From Scytolyngbya sp. HA4215-MV1 (GTDB taxonomy: Bacteria > Cyanobacteriota > Cyanobacteriia > Leptolyngbyales > Leptolyngbyaceae): a stretch of 64,000 bases of DNA. The notes below the pieces were generated by a model. It was not told the origin of the DNA. It saw nothing but the letters and a program-made list of their open reading frames with translations, and ran no database searches. The translations under genes were made by a program, and so were the position numbers. Location of the stretch: assembly GCA_019359045.1 (NCBI GenBank), contig JAHHIA010000004.1, positions 1-64,000 of the forward strand, written 5' to 3'. This document shows, in pieces, positions 1-7,569 of the stretch; positions within the stretch are counted from its first letter, which is position 1; every line of letters begins with the position of its first letter.

Positions 1-65
1 ACGGTTCTACCTCGTCTCCAATCGGGAATCGTTTTGAGTTGTTCGATCAATGCCTCTACACTCAT
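1..65 (-). CDS. Transposase N-terminus, ISAs1-like (partial)
   Basis: This is the first 21 codons of a minus-strand gene that runs off the left edge of the window. It starts at an ATG at 63-65 and the visible peptide contains LIEQLKTIPDWRRGR. A short helix followed by an IPD-x-RRGR type motif is how many ISAs1 (H-repeat associated) transposases begin, so an insertion sequence probably lies to the left. No inverted repeat or target duplication can be identified from this side. The assignment rests on very few residues and another transposase family is possible. Confidence 0.45.
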   Translation of the reverse strand, partial: MSVEALIEQLKTIPDWRRGRT

Positions 66-136
66 TGTCCTACCCAGTTGTCGTCCCCTTTAGCTTGCAT
101 TCCTCCTGCTAAAGAATCAACCCTACCCCTTTTTAA

Positions 137-192
137 GGGGGATTTAAGGAGGATCTCCTAAGTGTCATATTCTCAATTTAAATTGGTATGAG
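137..192 (-). repeat. Dispersed intergenic repeat, copy A
   Basis: Read on the minus strand, this segment runs CTCATACCAATTTAAATT, then GAGAATATGACACTTAGG, then AGATCCTCCTTAAATCCCCC. The same order of blocks, with substitutions, is found on the plus strand at 25220-25275. It contains the palindrome AATTTAAATT and ends in a G/C homopolymer block like that of the larger repeat family at 10162, 21741 and 25319. It looks like a non-coding dispersed repeat that abuts the 21-bp tandem array. Confidence 0.6.
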
Positions 193-198
193 ATCTCT

Positions 199-513
199 GA
201 AAGGGTTTTTGAGGCATCCGAAAGAGTTGTTGAGGCATCCGAAAGAGTTGTTGAGGTGTCGGAAAGAGTTGTTGAGGCATCCGAAAGAGTTGTTGAGGTG
301 TCGGAAAGAGTTGTTGAGGTGTCAGAAATAGTTGTTGAGGCATCCGAAACAGTTTTCGATGTCTCTGAAAGAGTTGTTGAGGTGTCGGAAAGAGTTTTTA
401 AGGCATCCGAAACAGTTTTCGATGTCTCTGAAAGAGTTGTTGAGGTGTCGGAAAGAGTTTTTAAGGCATCCGAAATAGTTGTTAAGGTATCCGAAAGAGT
501 TGTTGAGGTCTTT
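199..513. repeat. 21-bp tandem repeat array (15 units)
   Basis: Fifteen consecutive 21-bp units fill this stretch exactly (315 bp). A typical unit is GAAAGAGTTGTTGAGGCATCC; variants end in GTGTCG or CATCC. Units 8-10 (346-408) and 11-13 (409-471) are identical, so a 63-bp block was itself duplicated. Because 21 is a multiple of three, some frames stay open on both strands: the plus strand would encode heptads such as SERVVEV (coiled-coil-like, from a GTG at 256 to 612) and the minus strand Ser/Thr heptads such as TSTTLSD (521 down to 165). Neither reading has a good start or ribosome binding site, so I annotate a minisatellite rather than a gene. Confidence 0.85.
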
Positions 514-1047
514 GCAAGCAATGAGATTGTTGTGTCTGATTGCTACTCCCTCAATACAAGGGACGATTGGGCTAGTATCACTTTGGTATCTCCGATCTCG
601 CCTAAGAGTTGAGGGAGCCAAACGAAAGCGCTGCTTTTGATGCCGATGCTCCAGACAATGCTTTCTCGATTTATCTAAGATAGATGCCCTTCTTTTTCGG
701 TACAGTAGCCATAGGGCTTGAGCCGAATAGCATCCTGCACTAGGTCTAACAATTTCTTGGATTATGGCTGCATAGGAGATAAGTCAATGTACCAGGTATC
801 TACTAGCACCCATACTCGTCTCAGCCGTGAATCTGAAAATGGCAGAAATTACCTGCAACGGCATATTATGCAGAAAGGTTCTAGCGAAGTACCCAATTTG
901 GGGTGTTATGCCGAATCATTCCGTCTGTTCACCCCTTGTAAGTTCTTGGGCGGAAAAATTCTGTCTACTAATAGTTATTTGAATGAATTTACTTAAATAT
1001 AGAATAACTTCATGAAACGCTAGATTTTACTCTATGAGAGCCTTCTA
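514..1047. other. Intergenic stretch, no gene seen
   Basis: About 530 bases follow the tandem array without a convincing coding region. Short open frames (for example 718-996 on the plus strand) have no recognisable product or start context. A short inverted repeat (CTCCCTCAA near 546 and TTGAGGGAG near 609) is present. The stretch may contain decayed sequence, but nothing can be assigned. Confidence 0.5.
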
Positions 1048-1560
1048 ATGATTAAGAAGTTTGGTGATTATCAAATACAAGTTGGGGAGTTATACTCAGG
1101 GCCGAATGACTACAGAGTTTTGATCGATATTTCATCAGTAACGAGCCTACCATCAGCGGAAATCAGAGGAAAATCGCTAAAAGTAAAAAACCTTCCTTTT
1201 AACTCGCCACAAGATGTTCTCTCGATATCGGTTTGTTGGAAAACGTTGAGTTTTCTACCTTCCAGCAGTGCTGATTTCTGGTTCACAGATTCAAAGCAAT
1301 TTTATTCCAATCTATTAATGATTGTAGAGAAAATTCAGTCGAAGTCATATTTGAATAAGGAAGCGCAGGCATGGTGGGAGTTTGTGCTAAAACCTCTTGA
1401 AGGACAGTACATATACTTGGGCAAATTGGATGACATTAACATTTCTATATCAAAAAAAGATCAAGAAGAATGTTTGATTGGTGATGATACATTTCTCCCA
1501 ACAGAAGTCTTGATTAAATTAATCAGAAGAATAAGTAAAGATAGCCACCCAGATAGATAA
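1048..1560 (+). CDS. Hypothetical protein, 170 aa
   Basis: I do not recognise this protein. It starts at an ATG at 1048 (MIKKFGDYQIQVGELY) without a strong Shine-Dalgarno sequence and stops at 1558-1560. It has no signal peptide or membrane segment and looks like a cytosolic mixed alpha/beta protein with a Trp-rich middle (EAQAWWEFVLKPLEG). Its base composition is more AT-rich than the housekeeping genes of the window. It is the first of several small unrelated plus-strand genes (1048-3563), which suggests an accessory region gained by transfer. The function is unknown. Confidence 0.6.
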   Translation: MIKKFGDYQIQVGELYSGPNDYRVLIDISSVTSLPSAEIRGKSLKVKNLPFNSPQDVLSISVCWKTLSFLPSSSADFWFTDSKQFYSNLLMIVEKIQSKSYLNKEAQAWWEFVLKPLEGQYIYLGKLDDINISISKKDQEECLIGDDTFLPTEVLIKLIRRISKDSHPDR

Positions 1561-1743
1561 AAAGTCGCTGCTCCGGAGTGCCTTTAGTTAGTTGGCTGGG
1601 CTGCCTATGTGTCTACATCCGGTGAACTTGGTCGTTATACAACTTCGTTAATGTGGAGATAAACCCGTATCTATTGAAGACAGTAAAAGCTTTTGCATTT
1701 ATGTCTTATTGAAACAAACTTGTAGTTAATCATGTGAGCAGAT

Positions 1744-2151
1744 ATGACAACTGAACAGCAAGATATTTTGACGATCGCAAAAAATTACCTTAAGGATATA
1801 GAAGCAGGTAAAACAGCAGATGAAATTGCTATTTATTATTCCGAGTCAGTAGAGCAAGTAGAATATCCCAATCTTTTGATGCCTAATGGATCAAAGAGAA
1901 ATCTAAATGATTTGAAGGAAGCCTCATTGAGAGGTAAAAAAGTACTGACAAGTCAGACTTATGATATTCAAAAATCTTATGTTGTCGGCAATACAGTAAT
2001 TTTAGAGACAATATGGACAGCAGAAATTGCAGTGCCGATCGGAAAAACCCTGCCTGGAGAGAAAATGAAAGCATACTTTGCTCAATTTATTGAATTTGAC
2101 AACGACAAAATAATTCGGCAACGAACATATGACTGTTTTGAACCTTTTTGA
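1744..2151 (+). CDS. NTF2-like / SnoaL-like protein, 135 aa
   Basis: The 135-residue protein has the layout of a SnoaL-like member of the NTF2 fold: N-terminal helices (ILTIAKNYLKDIEAGKTADE), a segment typical of the pocket (IYYSESVEQVEYPN), and late strands (VVGNTVILETIWTAE, KAYFAQFIEFDNDKI) ending in a C-terminal strand (RQRTYDCFEPF). Proteins of this kind are small-molecule isomerases, hydrolases or binding proteins; the substrate here cannot be told. The start is the ATG at 1744. The gene stands alone between AT-rich spacers in the accessory region. The fold assignment is good, the specific function is unknown. Confidence 0.75.
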   Translation: MTTEQQDILTIAKNYLKDIEAGKTADEIAIYYSESVEQVEYPNLLMPNGSKRNLNDLKEASLRGKKVLTSQTYDIQKSYVVGNTVILETIWTAEIAVPIGKTLPGEKMKAYFAQFIEFDNDKIIRQRTYDCFEPF

Positions 2152-2235
2152 AATATATCTCTGAGATAACTGTTAAAGGCTTGCAGAGAAAAAGTTTATG
2201 TCTGCTGACATGATGACCATTTTTAAGAAGTAATA

Positions 2236-2330
2236 AGCTAACAGCCTGCTTGCACATCGACGCACTGATCGTATCAAGGGTGTTTGTTGGAAGGAAAAAT
2301 TTCTGTGGCGGGTGAAGGAGAACGTTAGGC
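2236..2330 (+). other. attC-like recombination site (candidate)
   Basis: The segment ends in CGTTAGGC, containing GTTAGGC, which fits the GTTRRRY core of integron attC sites, 15 nt before the next start codon. It begins with AGCTAAC, one base off the partner core RYYYAAC. The flanks pair imperfectly (CTGCTTGCAC near the left end against GGTGAAGGAG near the right), as attC ends do. Only one such site is reasonably complete; a decayed-looking second (AAGCGTTGGC) lies near 2898-2907. No integrase gene is present. Chance resemblance is quite possible. Confidence 0.25.
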
Positions 2331-2345
2331 ATTTAAGGTGAGTTA

Positions 2346-2746
2346 ATGAGTAACCCAAGTATTCATGGTGGTTGCCTTTGCGGAGCAGTGACTTTTGAGG
2401 TCAGTCTGCCGTTCCAGTTGATGGTTCATTGCCACTGCTCATGGTGCCGCAAAAGTACAGGCACAGGTCACGCTACAAACATCACCGTTGATCCCGTCCA
2501 TTTAGTTGGCTGTCGGGAGGGAAGACCATCGCACGCTTTGACCTTCCCAATACAAAGAGCTTTGGCAAGTGGTTTTGTAGTCATTGCGGTTGCCCAATCC
2601 CGCGTCTTGCGCTTAGCGGCAAATTTATGGTTGTTCCGGCTGGCTCATTAGATTCGGTACCACCTATTACCCCGACAGATCACATTTTTTGGGCATCCAA
2701 AACGCTTTGGGGCTGCTCTAGCGGAGGGCTTCCAACCCACGCCTAG
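2346..2746 (+). pseudogene. GFA / CENP-V family protein, frameshifted
   Basis: The first frame encodes the start of a GFA-family (glutathione-dependent formaldehyde-activating enzyme-like) protein with the zinc motif GGCLCGAV and HCHCSWCRKSTG. Family homology continues after about position 2502 in a different frame, with FCSHCGCPIPR, FMVVPAGSLD and HIFWASK, ending at the TAG at 2744-2746. The shift fits loss of a single base near 2500-2505 (catttagttggctg). Unshifted, the first frame would end at 2651 with an unrelated tail. All the zinc-binding cysteines survive across the two frames, so the break is recent or a sequencing error. The family mostly has no proven substrate. Confidence 0.85.
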
Positions 2747-2924
2747 TACCCAGAGTCGTGGCAGTAAGTGTCTAAAAATTTACTCGAGCCGACCGTGATA
2801 CGGTTTCGTTTCTGGGTAATGATAGCAAAAACGAGATACAGATCAGTTTTTCCAATATTCAATTGGTAAGTCCATGAGTAACAATGCAGTCGGTTAAGCG
2901 TTGGCGGTGCTGGAGGTAAATTAA

Positions 2925-3563
2925 ATGAGGATTGCGGTTGTCACTTTTGAGGGCTTTAATGAAATCGATTCGTTTGTTGCCCTCCATATTTTGAATCGGG
3001 TACAACACGAAGGCTGGAAGGCCGAAATTGTTGCGCCAAGCGACAGCGTTACGTCAATGAATGGAGTTACAGTTCACACCCAGCAACCATTCTCGTTTGT
3101 GAATCAAGCAGATGTAGTTCTGTTCGGGAGTGGGAAACTGACCCGAACCGTGATGCAAGATGAGAAGTTGATGTCAGTTTTTCAACTTGATCCATCGTGG
3201 CAACTGATTGGTTCACAGTGTTCAGGAGCACTAATCATGAAGCGCCTTGGATTGGTCGAAAATACGCCCATTTGCACCGATTTAGTGACTCGTCCTAGTT
3301 TGGTTGAGTCTGGTGCTCAGGTACTTGACAAAGCTTTTATCTCAAAAGGAAATATTGCGACTGCTGGTGGGTGTTTATCATCTCAATATCTTGCTGCTTG
3401 GATTATTTATCGGAGCTTAGGGCGAGAAGCTGTTGTGGAAGCTTTAAGCTATGTCGCTCCTGTTGGCGAAGAGCAAAGTTTGATTGAGCGTGTTCTTGGA
3501 GTAATTGAGACAGGTATTAAAAGTGTTGCTCCCTCAAGGCATGATAAGTTGACAGCCGTATAA
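2925..3563 (+). CDS. DJ-1/PfpI family protein, 212 aa
   Basis: This is a class I glutamine amidotransferase-like protein of the DJ-1/PfpI superfamily. Visible features are the first strand and loop MRIAVVTFEGFNEID, where Glu13 sits in the usual acidic position, the strand VVLFGSG, and a nucleophile elbow GSQCSGALIM with Cys99. A second conserved patch is ATAGGCLSSQYLAAW. Such proteins act as glyoxalases, isonitrile hydratase-like enzymes, proteases or transcription factor cores; this one has no AraC domain. The start is the ATG at 2925. It is the last intact gene of the small accessory group. The family is firm, the substrate unknown. Confidence 0.85.
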   Translation: MRIAVVTFEGFNEIDSFVALHILNRVQHEGWKAEIVAPSDSVTSMNGVTVHTQQPFSFVNQADVVLFGSGKLTRTVMQDEKLMSVFQLDPSWQLIGSQCSGALIMKRLGLVENTPICTDLVTRPSLVESGAQVLDKAFISKGNIATAGGCLSSQYLAAWIIYRSLGREAVVEALSYVAPVGEEQSLIERVLGVIETGIKSVAPSRHDKLTAV

Positions 3564-3643
3564 TCGGGTCGAGGAGAGCCGGCCACTTGGCATGCGGGTC
3601 CGCAACGGGCGGTTCATGAAGATGCGCAAACCATACTGATGGC

Positions 3644-3913
3644 TTAGACGTATCCTTGAACCTTCATCCAAAGATTGCGAATGGATAACGATCCCTGTTG
3701 CTCTAACCACTCATTCGTCATTCTCGTATGCGTTGCTAGCGTTTTGGACAAGCACCAATAGCCTTTACGACTAATGCCCTTCAAAATCGCCTGACGCTTG
3801 GTTGTCACAAGCTTGAGCTTCAACGTTTGAGCCAAGTAACGGCTACTAATCTCAACCATTACCCGTCGCTCTGCCCAAGCTAAAATAAGGGGGGCAAGTT
3901 GAAACGAGGTCAA
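3644..3913 (-). pseudogene. Group II intron-encoded protein, C-terminal remnant
   Basis: The minus-strand frame ends in RKGYWCLSKTLATH, MTNEWLEQQG and LSIRNLWMKVQGYV, which I recognise as the extreme C-terminus of cyanobacterial group II intron reverse transcriptase/maturases. The reverse transcriptase domain itself is missing; the first 30 or so residues do not match it. Beyond the stop, the minus strand at about 3564-3620 reads GAACCGCCCGTTGCGGACCC followed by GCATGCCAAGTGG, similar to intron sequence that follows such reading frames. The element is therefore a 3' fragment, cut off at one side by the pseudogene at 3918 and at the other by the DJ-1 gene. Confidence 0.6.
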
Positions 3914-3917
3914 GCCA

Positions 3918-4208
3918 ATGGCAGTTTCTCCAGAGGAAAGGTTTCACCAACGACAACCCCGATATAGCAAAGAAGAGTTTGCTCGACGTTGTGATGAGAT
4001 TTATGAGTCTTAGGTGCGTCGGCAGGTTGAGGAAGGCAATCATGGCAAGATTGTGGCGATCGACATCGAAACCGGAGCTTTTGAGGTTGGTAAAAACAGC
4101 ATAATCGCATCTGAGCCTTTGCTGGCTCATTATTCTGATGCTCAAATCTGGTTTGTCCGTATTAGTCATCGTGCCGTTCATCGGATCGGATACCTTGAGG
4201 CGGGCTGA
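3918..4208 (+). pseudogene. Small conserved cyanobacterial protein with amber codon
   Basis: The frame from the ATG at 3918 reads MAVSPEERFHQRQPRYSKEE, then FARRCDEIYES, then a TAG at 4011-4013, and continues as VRRQVEEGNHGKIVAIDIET to the stop at 4206-4208. I know intact relatives of this roughly 95-residue family from cyanobacteria, where the stop position is Gln (ESQVR), so a single CAG-to-TAG change explains the break. Relatives usually sit directly upstream of a small clan AA aspartic protease, as here. The role of the pair is not established; a toxin-antitoxin-like or peptidase-accessory function has only been guessed from the arrangement. A restart at GTG 4014 would give 64 residues. 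Confidence 0.75.
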
Positions 4209-4213
4209 TTGCA

Positions 4214-4439
4214 ATGATGTCAGGATACGTGAATGTAAACCGAGAAGCACTCGTTCAGGTGCGATCGTAGGTCACAGTAAGCAGTTAAAGAATGTCAAAG
4301 CAATCATCGATTGAGAGAGGTTGAGATCAACGCAGCCGAAACGGATTCACTAGTTGGAATGGGGTTGTTGGAAGACTACAAGTTAGAGATAGAGGCAAGA
4401 CCAGAATGTGAAGTCAAAATTACATCTCTTAGAACTTAA
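4214..4439 (+). pseudogene. Clan AA aspartic protease, internally deleted
   Basis: Two ends of a small retropepsin-like aspartic protease remain. The N-terminus starts at ATG 4214 (MMSGYVNVNREALVQ) and meets a TAG at 4268-4270. The C-terminus is in another frame at about 4311-4439 (REVEINAAETDSLVGMGLLE, then DYKLEIEARP) and stops at 4437-4439. The central part that should hold the catalytic DTG motif is gone. Relatives are about 110-130 residues and pair with the upstream gene at 3918, so both members of the module are dead here. Confidence 0.7.
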
Positions 4440-4459
4440 TAGTTATAAGAAATTGCTTT

Positions 4460-6184
4460 TTAGCTAAACTGCTGGGCGTAAAATCGAGCATACCGTTCTC
4501 CCTGTGCCAGCAACTCATCATGAGTGCCAGATTCGACAATGCGTCCTTGCTCTAACACCAAGATGCGATCGGCTCGACGTACCGTTGCCAGACGATGGGC
4601 AATGATAAACACGGTGCGGTTTTGCATCAGTCGCTCTAATGCTTCTTGCACCAGGGCTTCCGATTCAGAATCCAGTGCAGAGGTGGCTTCGTCCAGGATG
4701 AGAATGCGGGGATTGAGCAATACAGCACGGGCGATCGCGACTCGTTGGCGTTGTCCACCGGAAAGGTTGACGCCCCGTTCCCCTACCCAAGTTTGGTAGC
4801 CCTCAGGAAACTGATCAATAAACTGATGGGCATTGGCAATTTTAGCAGCGGCTTTGACCGTATCGAGATCAAAGGTTGCCTGCCCAAAGGCGATATTCTG
4901 GGCGATCGTGCCCGAAAATAAAATCGTTTCTTGAGGCACAATACCAATTTGGCGACGCAAGCTGCGTAGTCTGACATCCCGAATATTTATGCCATCAATC
5001 AGTACATCTCCGATTTGAGGATCGTAGAAACGAGGCAGCAGATTGACCAGGGTGGTTTTGCCTGCCCCCGAAGGACCGACCAGTGCGATCGCTTCACCGG
5101 GAAATGCTAGCAAACTGAGTTGTTGCAGGACGGGTTGATCCGACTTGTAGAAAAAGCTGACATTACGATACTCAACCTTGCCTGTGACGATGGGCAAGAC
5201 GATCGCGCCCGGCTTTTCTGTCACGGCTGGGCAGATTGCTATCAATTCAAAAATACGATCAACCGATGCTTGCCCCTGCTTAAATTCGTTGTAGTTGTCA
5301 GTCAAATGGGCGATCGGATCAATCAACATTGCCACAGCAACCACGTAGCTACCAAATTCTTCAGCCGTCAAATTTTTTTGCGAAATTTGCCAGCCCCCCA
5401 GTAGCAGTAGCAGCAGCACACTCAAGGCATACAAAAAGCCCACGACTGGAAACTGCACTGCTTTGAGCCAAGCAGCGGCGTATTTAGCTTGACGATTGCG
5501 TTCGGCTTCTCGGCTAAAGCGCTCCACTTCGTAATCTTCTGCGGCAAAGGCGCGAATCAATCGGATACCGCTGAATACTTCTGTGAGGAGAGAGGACAGA
5601 TCGGAAACTAGATTTTGGCTACGACGAGAGAAAACGAGCATCCGCTCGCCAAACCAGCTAATCAGGATACCCATGAGGGGTACTACGACCAGACTCGCCA
5701 GAGTCAATTGCCAGTTGAGGTAGATCATGTAGGCGAAGACGACGATCAGTTGCAAAACGCAAGGGGTAAAGTCGTGAAAGACTTTATTGACGACTTCGCC
5801 AATGCGATCGATGTCTTCCGTCAGCCGATAGGAGAGATCGCCCGTTTGTGCAGTCTCAAAATAGCTCAGGTTAAGGGTTTGCAGATGGGCATACACTCGC
5901 TTGCGTAAGTCCAGCGCCACTGCCAGCGCTGCCTTTGCCATCAGCGAATCTTGCCCATACTGAGCAATTTTTTGTACTAAAAAAACTACTGCCAGCCACC
6001 CTGACAGATGGGCGAGTGCTGGGACATTGCCTTGTGCCAAAAAGCCGAGCGCTTTGCCTGCTAACCATGCCAGCAGGGGCCAGCAACCAGTAAAAACCAG
6101 TGTGCAAACAAATGCGATAATGATCGTCCGCCAGTGAGGACGCAGATAAGGCAATAAGAGCCTGTAGTTAGAGCGATTCTTCAA
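4460..6184 (-). CDS. ABC exporter, fused permease-ATPase (MsbA/LmrA type)
   Basis: This 574-residue half-transporter has an N-terminal six-helix exporter domain (about residues 15-310) and a C-terminal nucleotide-binding domain. The latter shows Walker A GPSGAGKTT, the Q-loop region IGIVPQETILFSG, signature LSGGQRQR, Walker B ILILDEATSALD and the switch His in IIAHRLATV. It would dimerise in the inner membrane and export lipid or another hydrophobic substrate, which cannot be specified. The start is a TTG at 6182-6184, whose bases overlap the TGA of the upstream dedA gene (TTGA), so the two are probably translationally coupled. Confidence 0.9.
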   Translation of the reverse strand: MKNRSNYRLLLPYLRPHWRTIIIAFVCTLVFTGCWPLLAWLAGKALGFLAQGNVPALAHLSGWLAVVFLVQKIAQYGQDSLMAKAALAVALDLRKRVYAHLQTLNLSYFETAQTGDLSYRLTEDIDRIGEVVNKVFHDFTPCVLQLIVVFAYMIYLNWQLTLASLVVVPLMGILISWFGERMLVFSRRSQNLVSDLSSLLTEVFSGIRLIRAFAAEDYEVERFSREAERNRQAKYAAAWLKAVQFPVVGFLYALSVLLLLLLGGWQISQKNLTAEEFGSYVVAVAMLIDPIAHLTDNYNEFKQGQASVDRIFELIAICPAVTEKPGAIVLPIVTGKVEYRNVSFFYKSDQPVLQQLSLLAFPGEAIALVGPSGAGKTTLVNLLPRFYDPQIGDVLIDGINIRDVRLRSLRRQIGIVPQETILFSGTIAQNIAFGQATFDLDTVKAAAKIANAHQFIDQFPEGYQTWVGERGVNLSGGQRQRVAIARAVLLNPRILILDEATSALDSESEALVQEALERLMQNRTVFIIAHRLATVRRADRILVLEQGRIVESGTHDELLAQGERYARFYAQQFS

Positions 6185-6798
6185 CGGTTAGCCGACTTCT
6201 TTGCTGATTGGTGTTCCTGATACAAGTGAACAACAGATGGTGCGATCGAAACCACAATAATCAGCAGAATAATCGGCAAAAGGTACTTATCGATCTTGTC
6301 GGCAGGAATGATTTTACCCAGAAAAAAGCCGCCCAACGTCACTCCGAAGGTCCAGACCAATCCGCCAATCAGGTTGTAGAACATGAATGTGCGGTACTGC
6401 ATAGCCCCAATTCCCGCCACAATGGGGGCAAAGGTGCGCACGATCGGCATAAAACGAGCCAGGACGATCGCCTTCTTGCCATGCTTGGCGTAAAACTTTT
6501 CGGTCGTAACGAGATGTTTTTTATGAAAGAATCGGGAGTCCTCTTTTCTAAATAAACGTCGCCCTAACTTGTGCCCTGTTGCATAACCGACGTTATCCCC
6601 TGCGACTGCACAAATAAAGCAACCTAAAATCAAGAGCCAAATGTTTAGGAAGTTTTGAGACGCTAGAAACCCGGCAGTAAAAAGTAGGCTGTCACCGGGT
6701 AAAAAGAACCCAATCAAGAGTCCTGATTCTGCAAAGACGATCGCCCAAACCCCAAAATAGCCCAAAGACTTGATCAGATGAATCAAATCAAAATGCAT
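6181..6798 (-). CDS. DedA family membrane protein (downstream copy)
   Basis: This DedA (SNARE-associated/VTT) family protein has the conserved N-terminal block FAESGLLIGFFLPGDSLLF, the loop ARFMPIVRTFAPIVAG with the essential Arg, and several membrane helices. DedA proteins support envelope lipid and proton-gradient homeostasis, and some act as lipid flippases or scramblases. I place the start at the ATG at 6798 (MHFDLIHLIKSLG); the frame is open 60 bases further but without homology. It lies 10 bp downstream of a second dedA gene and overlaps the ABC exporter gene, suggesting a three-gene membrane lipid operon. Confidence 0.9.
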   Translation of the reverse strand: MHFDLIHLIKSLGYFGVWAIVFAESGLLIGFFLPGDSLLFTAGFLASQNFLNIWLLILGCFICAVAGDNVGYATGHKLGRRLFRKEDSRFFHKKHLVTTEKFYAKHGKKAIVLARFMPIVRTFAPIVAGIGAMQYRTFMFYNLIGGLVWTFGVTLGGFFLGKIIPADKIDKYLLPIILLIIVVSIAPSVVHLYQEHQSAKKSANR

Positions 6799-6808
6799 GC
6801 GCTCACTC

Positions 6809-7414
6809 CTAAGTGGTTCGTGTTTGCTTCCGCCGCCAAACCCAGAAGCCAAAAGCAATCAACAACCCAACCAATACAACTTTCGACACGGGGCCTAGAT
6901 ACTCATCGACCAGGGCGTAGTTATCTCCGAGTAGGTATCCAGCATAGGTCAAAAAAGAGACCCACAATGCCGTCCCGATCGTTGAATACACCAGGAAAAG
7001 ACCGAGGGACATATTACTCATTCCGGCAGGCAATGAAATGAGGGTACGAACACCAGGTACAAGACGACAGATAAACACCGCCTTAGTGCCGTGTCGATAA
7101 AACCAACGATTTGCCTTGTCAATATCTTGACTGGAAATATCGAGCCACTTGCCGTAGCGATCTGCCAGGATTTTTAACCGGGCTTCGCCCATCACTCTGC
7201 CCAGATAGTACCAGGGAAAAGCTCCGAGCATTGTTCCTAGGGTTCCAGCGAGTACTGCGTACTGGAAATTCATTTTTCCCTGAGCGACCGTAAAACCTGC
7301 CAATGGCATGATTAGCTCCGAAGGGATCGGAGGAAAGAGATTTTCTAGGAACATGAGTAAGCCAATTCCTAGATAACCCATTCCTTCCATGGTGTTTGTA
7401 ATCCAGTTGTCCAT
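6809..7414 (-). CDS. DedA family membrane protein (upstream copy)
   Basis: A second DedA paralogue, about 201 residues from the ATG at 7414 (MDNWITNTMEGMGYLG). It shows FLENLFPPIPSELIMPLAGF at the N-terminus, the conserved ICRLVPGVRTLISLPAG loop and a C-terminal basic tail (WRRKQTRTT). It is distant from its neighbour at 6181, so the pair is an old duplication rather than a recent one. It is the first gene of the likely dedA-dedA-ABC operon. The substrate is not known. Confidence 0.9.
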   Translation of the reverse strand: MDNWITNTMEGMGYLGIGLLMFLENLFPPIPSELIMPLAGFTVAQGKMNFQYAVLAGTLGTMLGAFPWYYLGRVMGEARLKILADRYGKWLDISSQDIDKANRWFYRHGTKAVFICRLVPGVRTLISLPAGMSNMSLGLFLVYSTIGTALWVSFLTYAGYLLGDNYALVDEYLGPVSKVVLVGLLIAFGFWVWRRKQTRTT

Positions 7415-7569
7415 TTGTGGCTCTCTCAAAAAGCAGGCTTTTGTTCTTTGCTAAATAATCTTGCTCAATCTAGCAGATTCATTCAGGCTATGCGAAATCT
7501 ACCAGGAGATCTTCATTGCAAATTGTTGAAGTGGCGATCGCGCCTAGTCCTGAGATGACTCTCCTTGGC

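Noticed and set aside
199-513. CRISPR array
   Set aside because: Units are directly adjacent 21-mers with no unique spacers, and no cas genes are present.
718-996. Plus-strand 92-codon open frame
   Set aside because: No family pattern, no ribosome binding site and non-protein-like composition.
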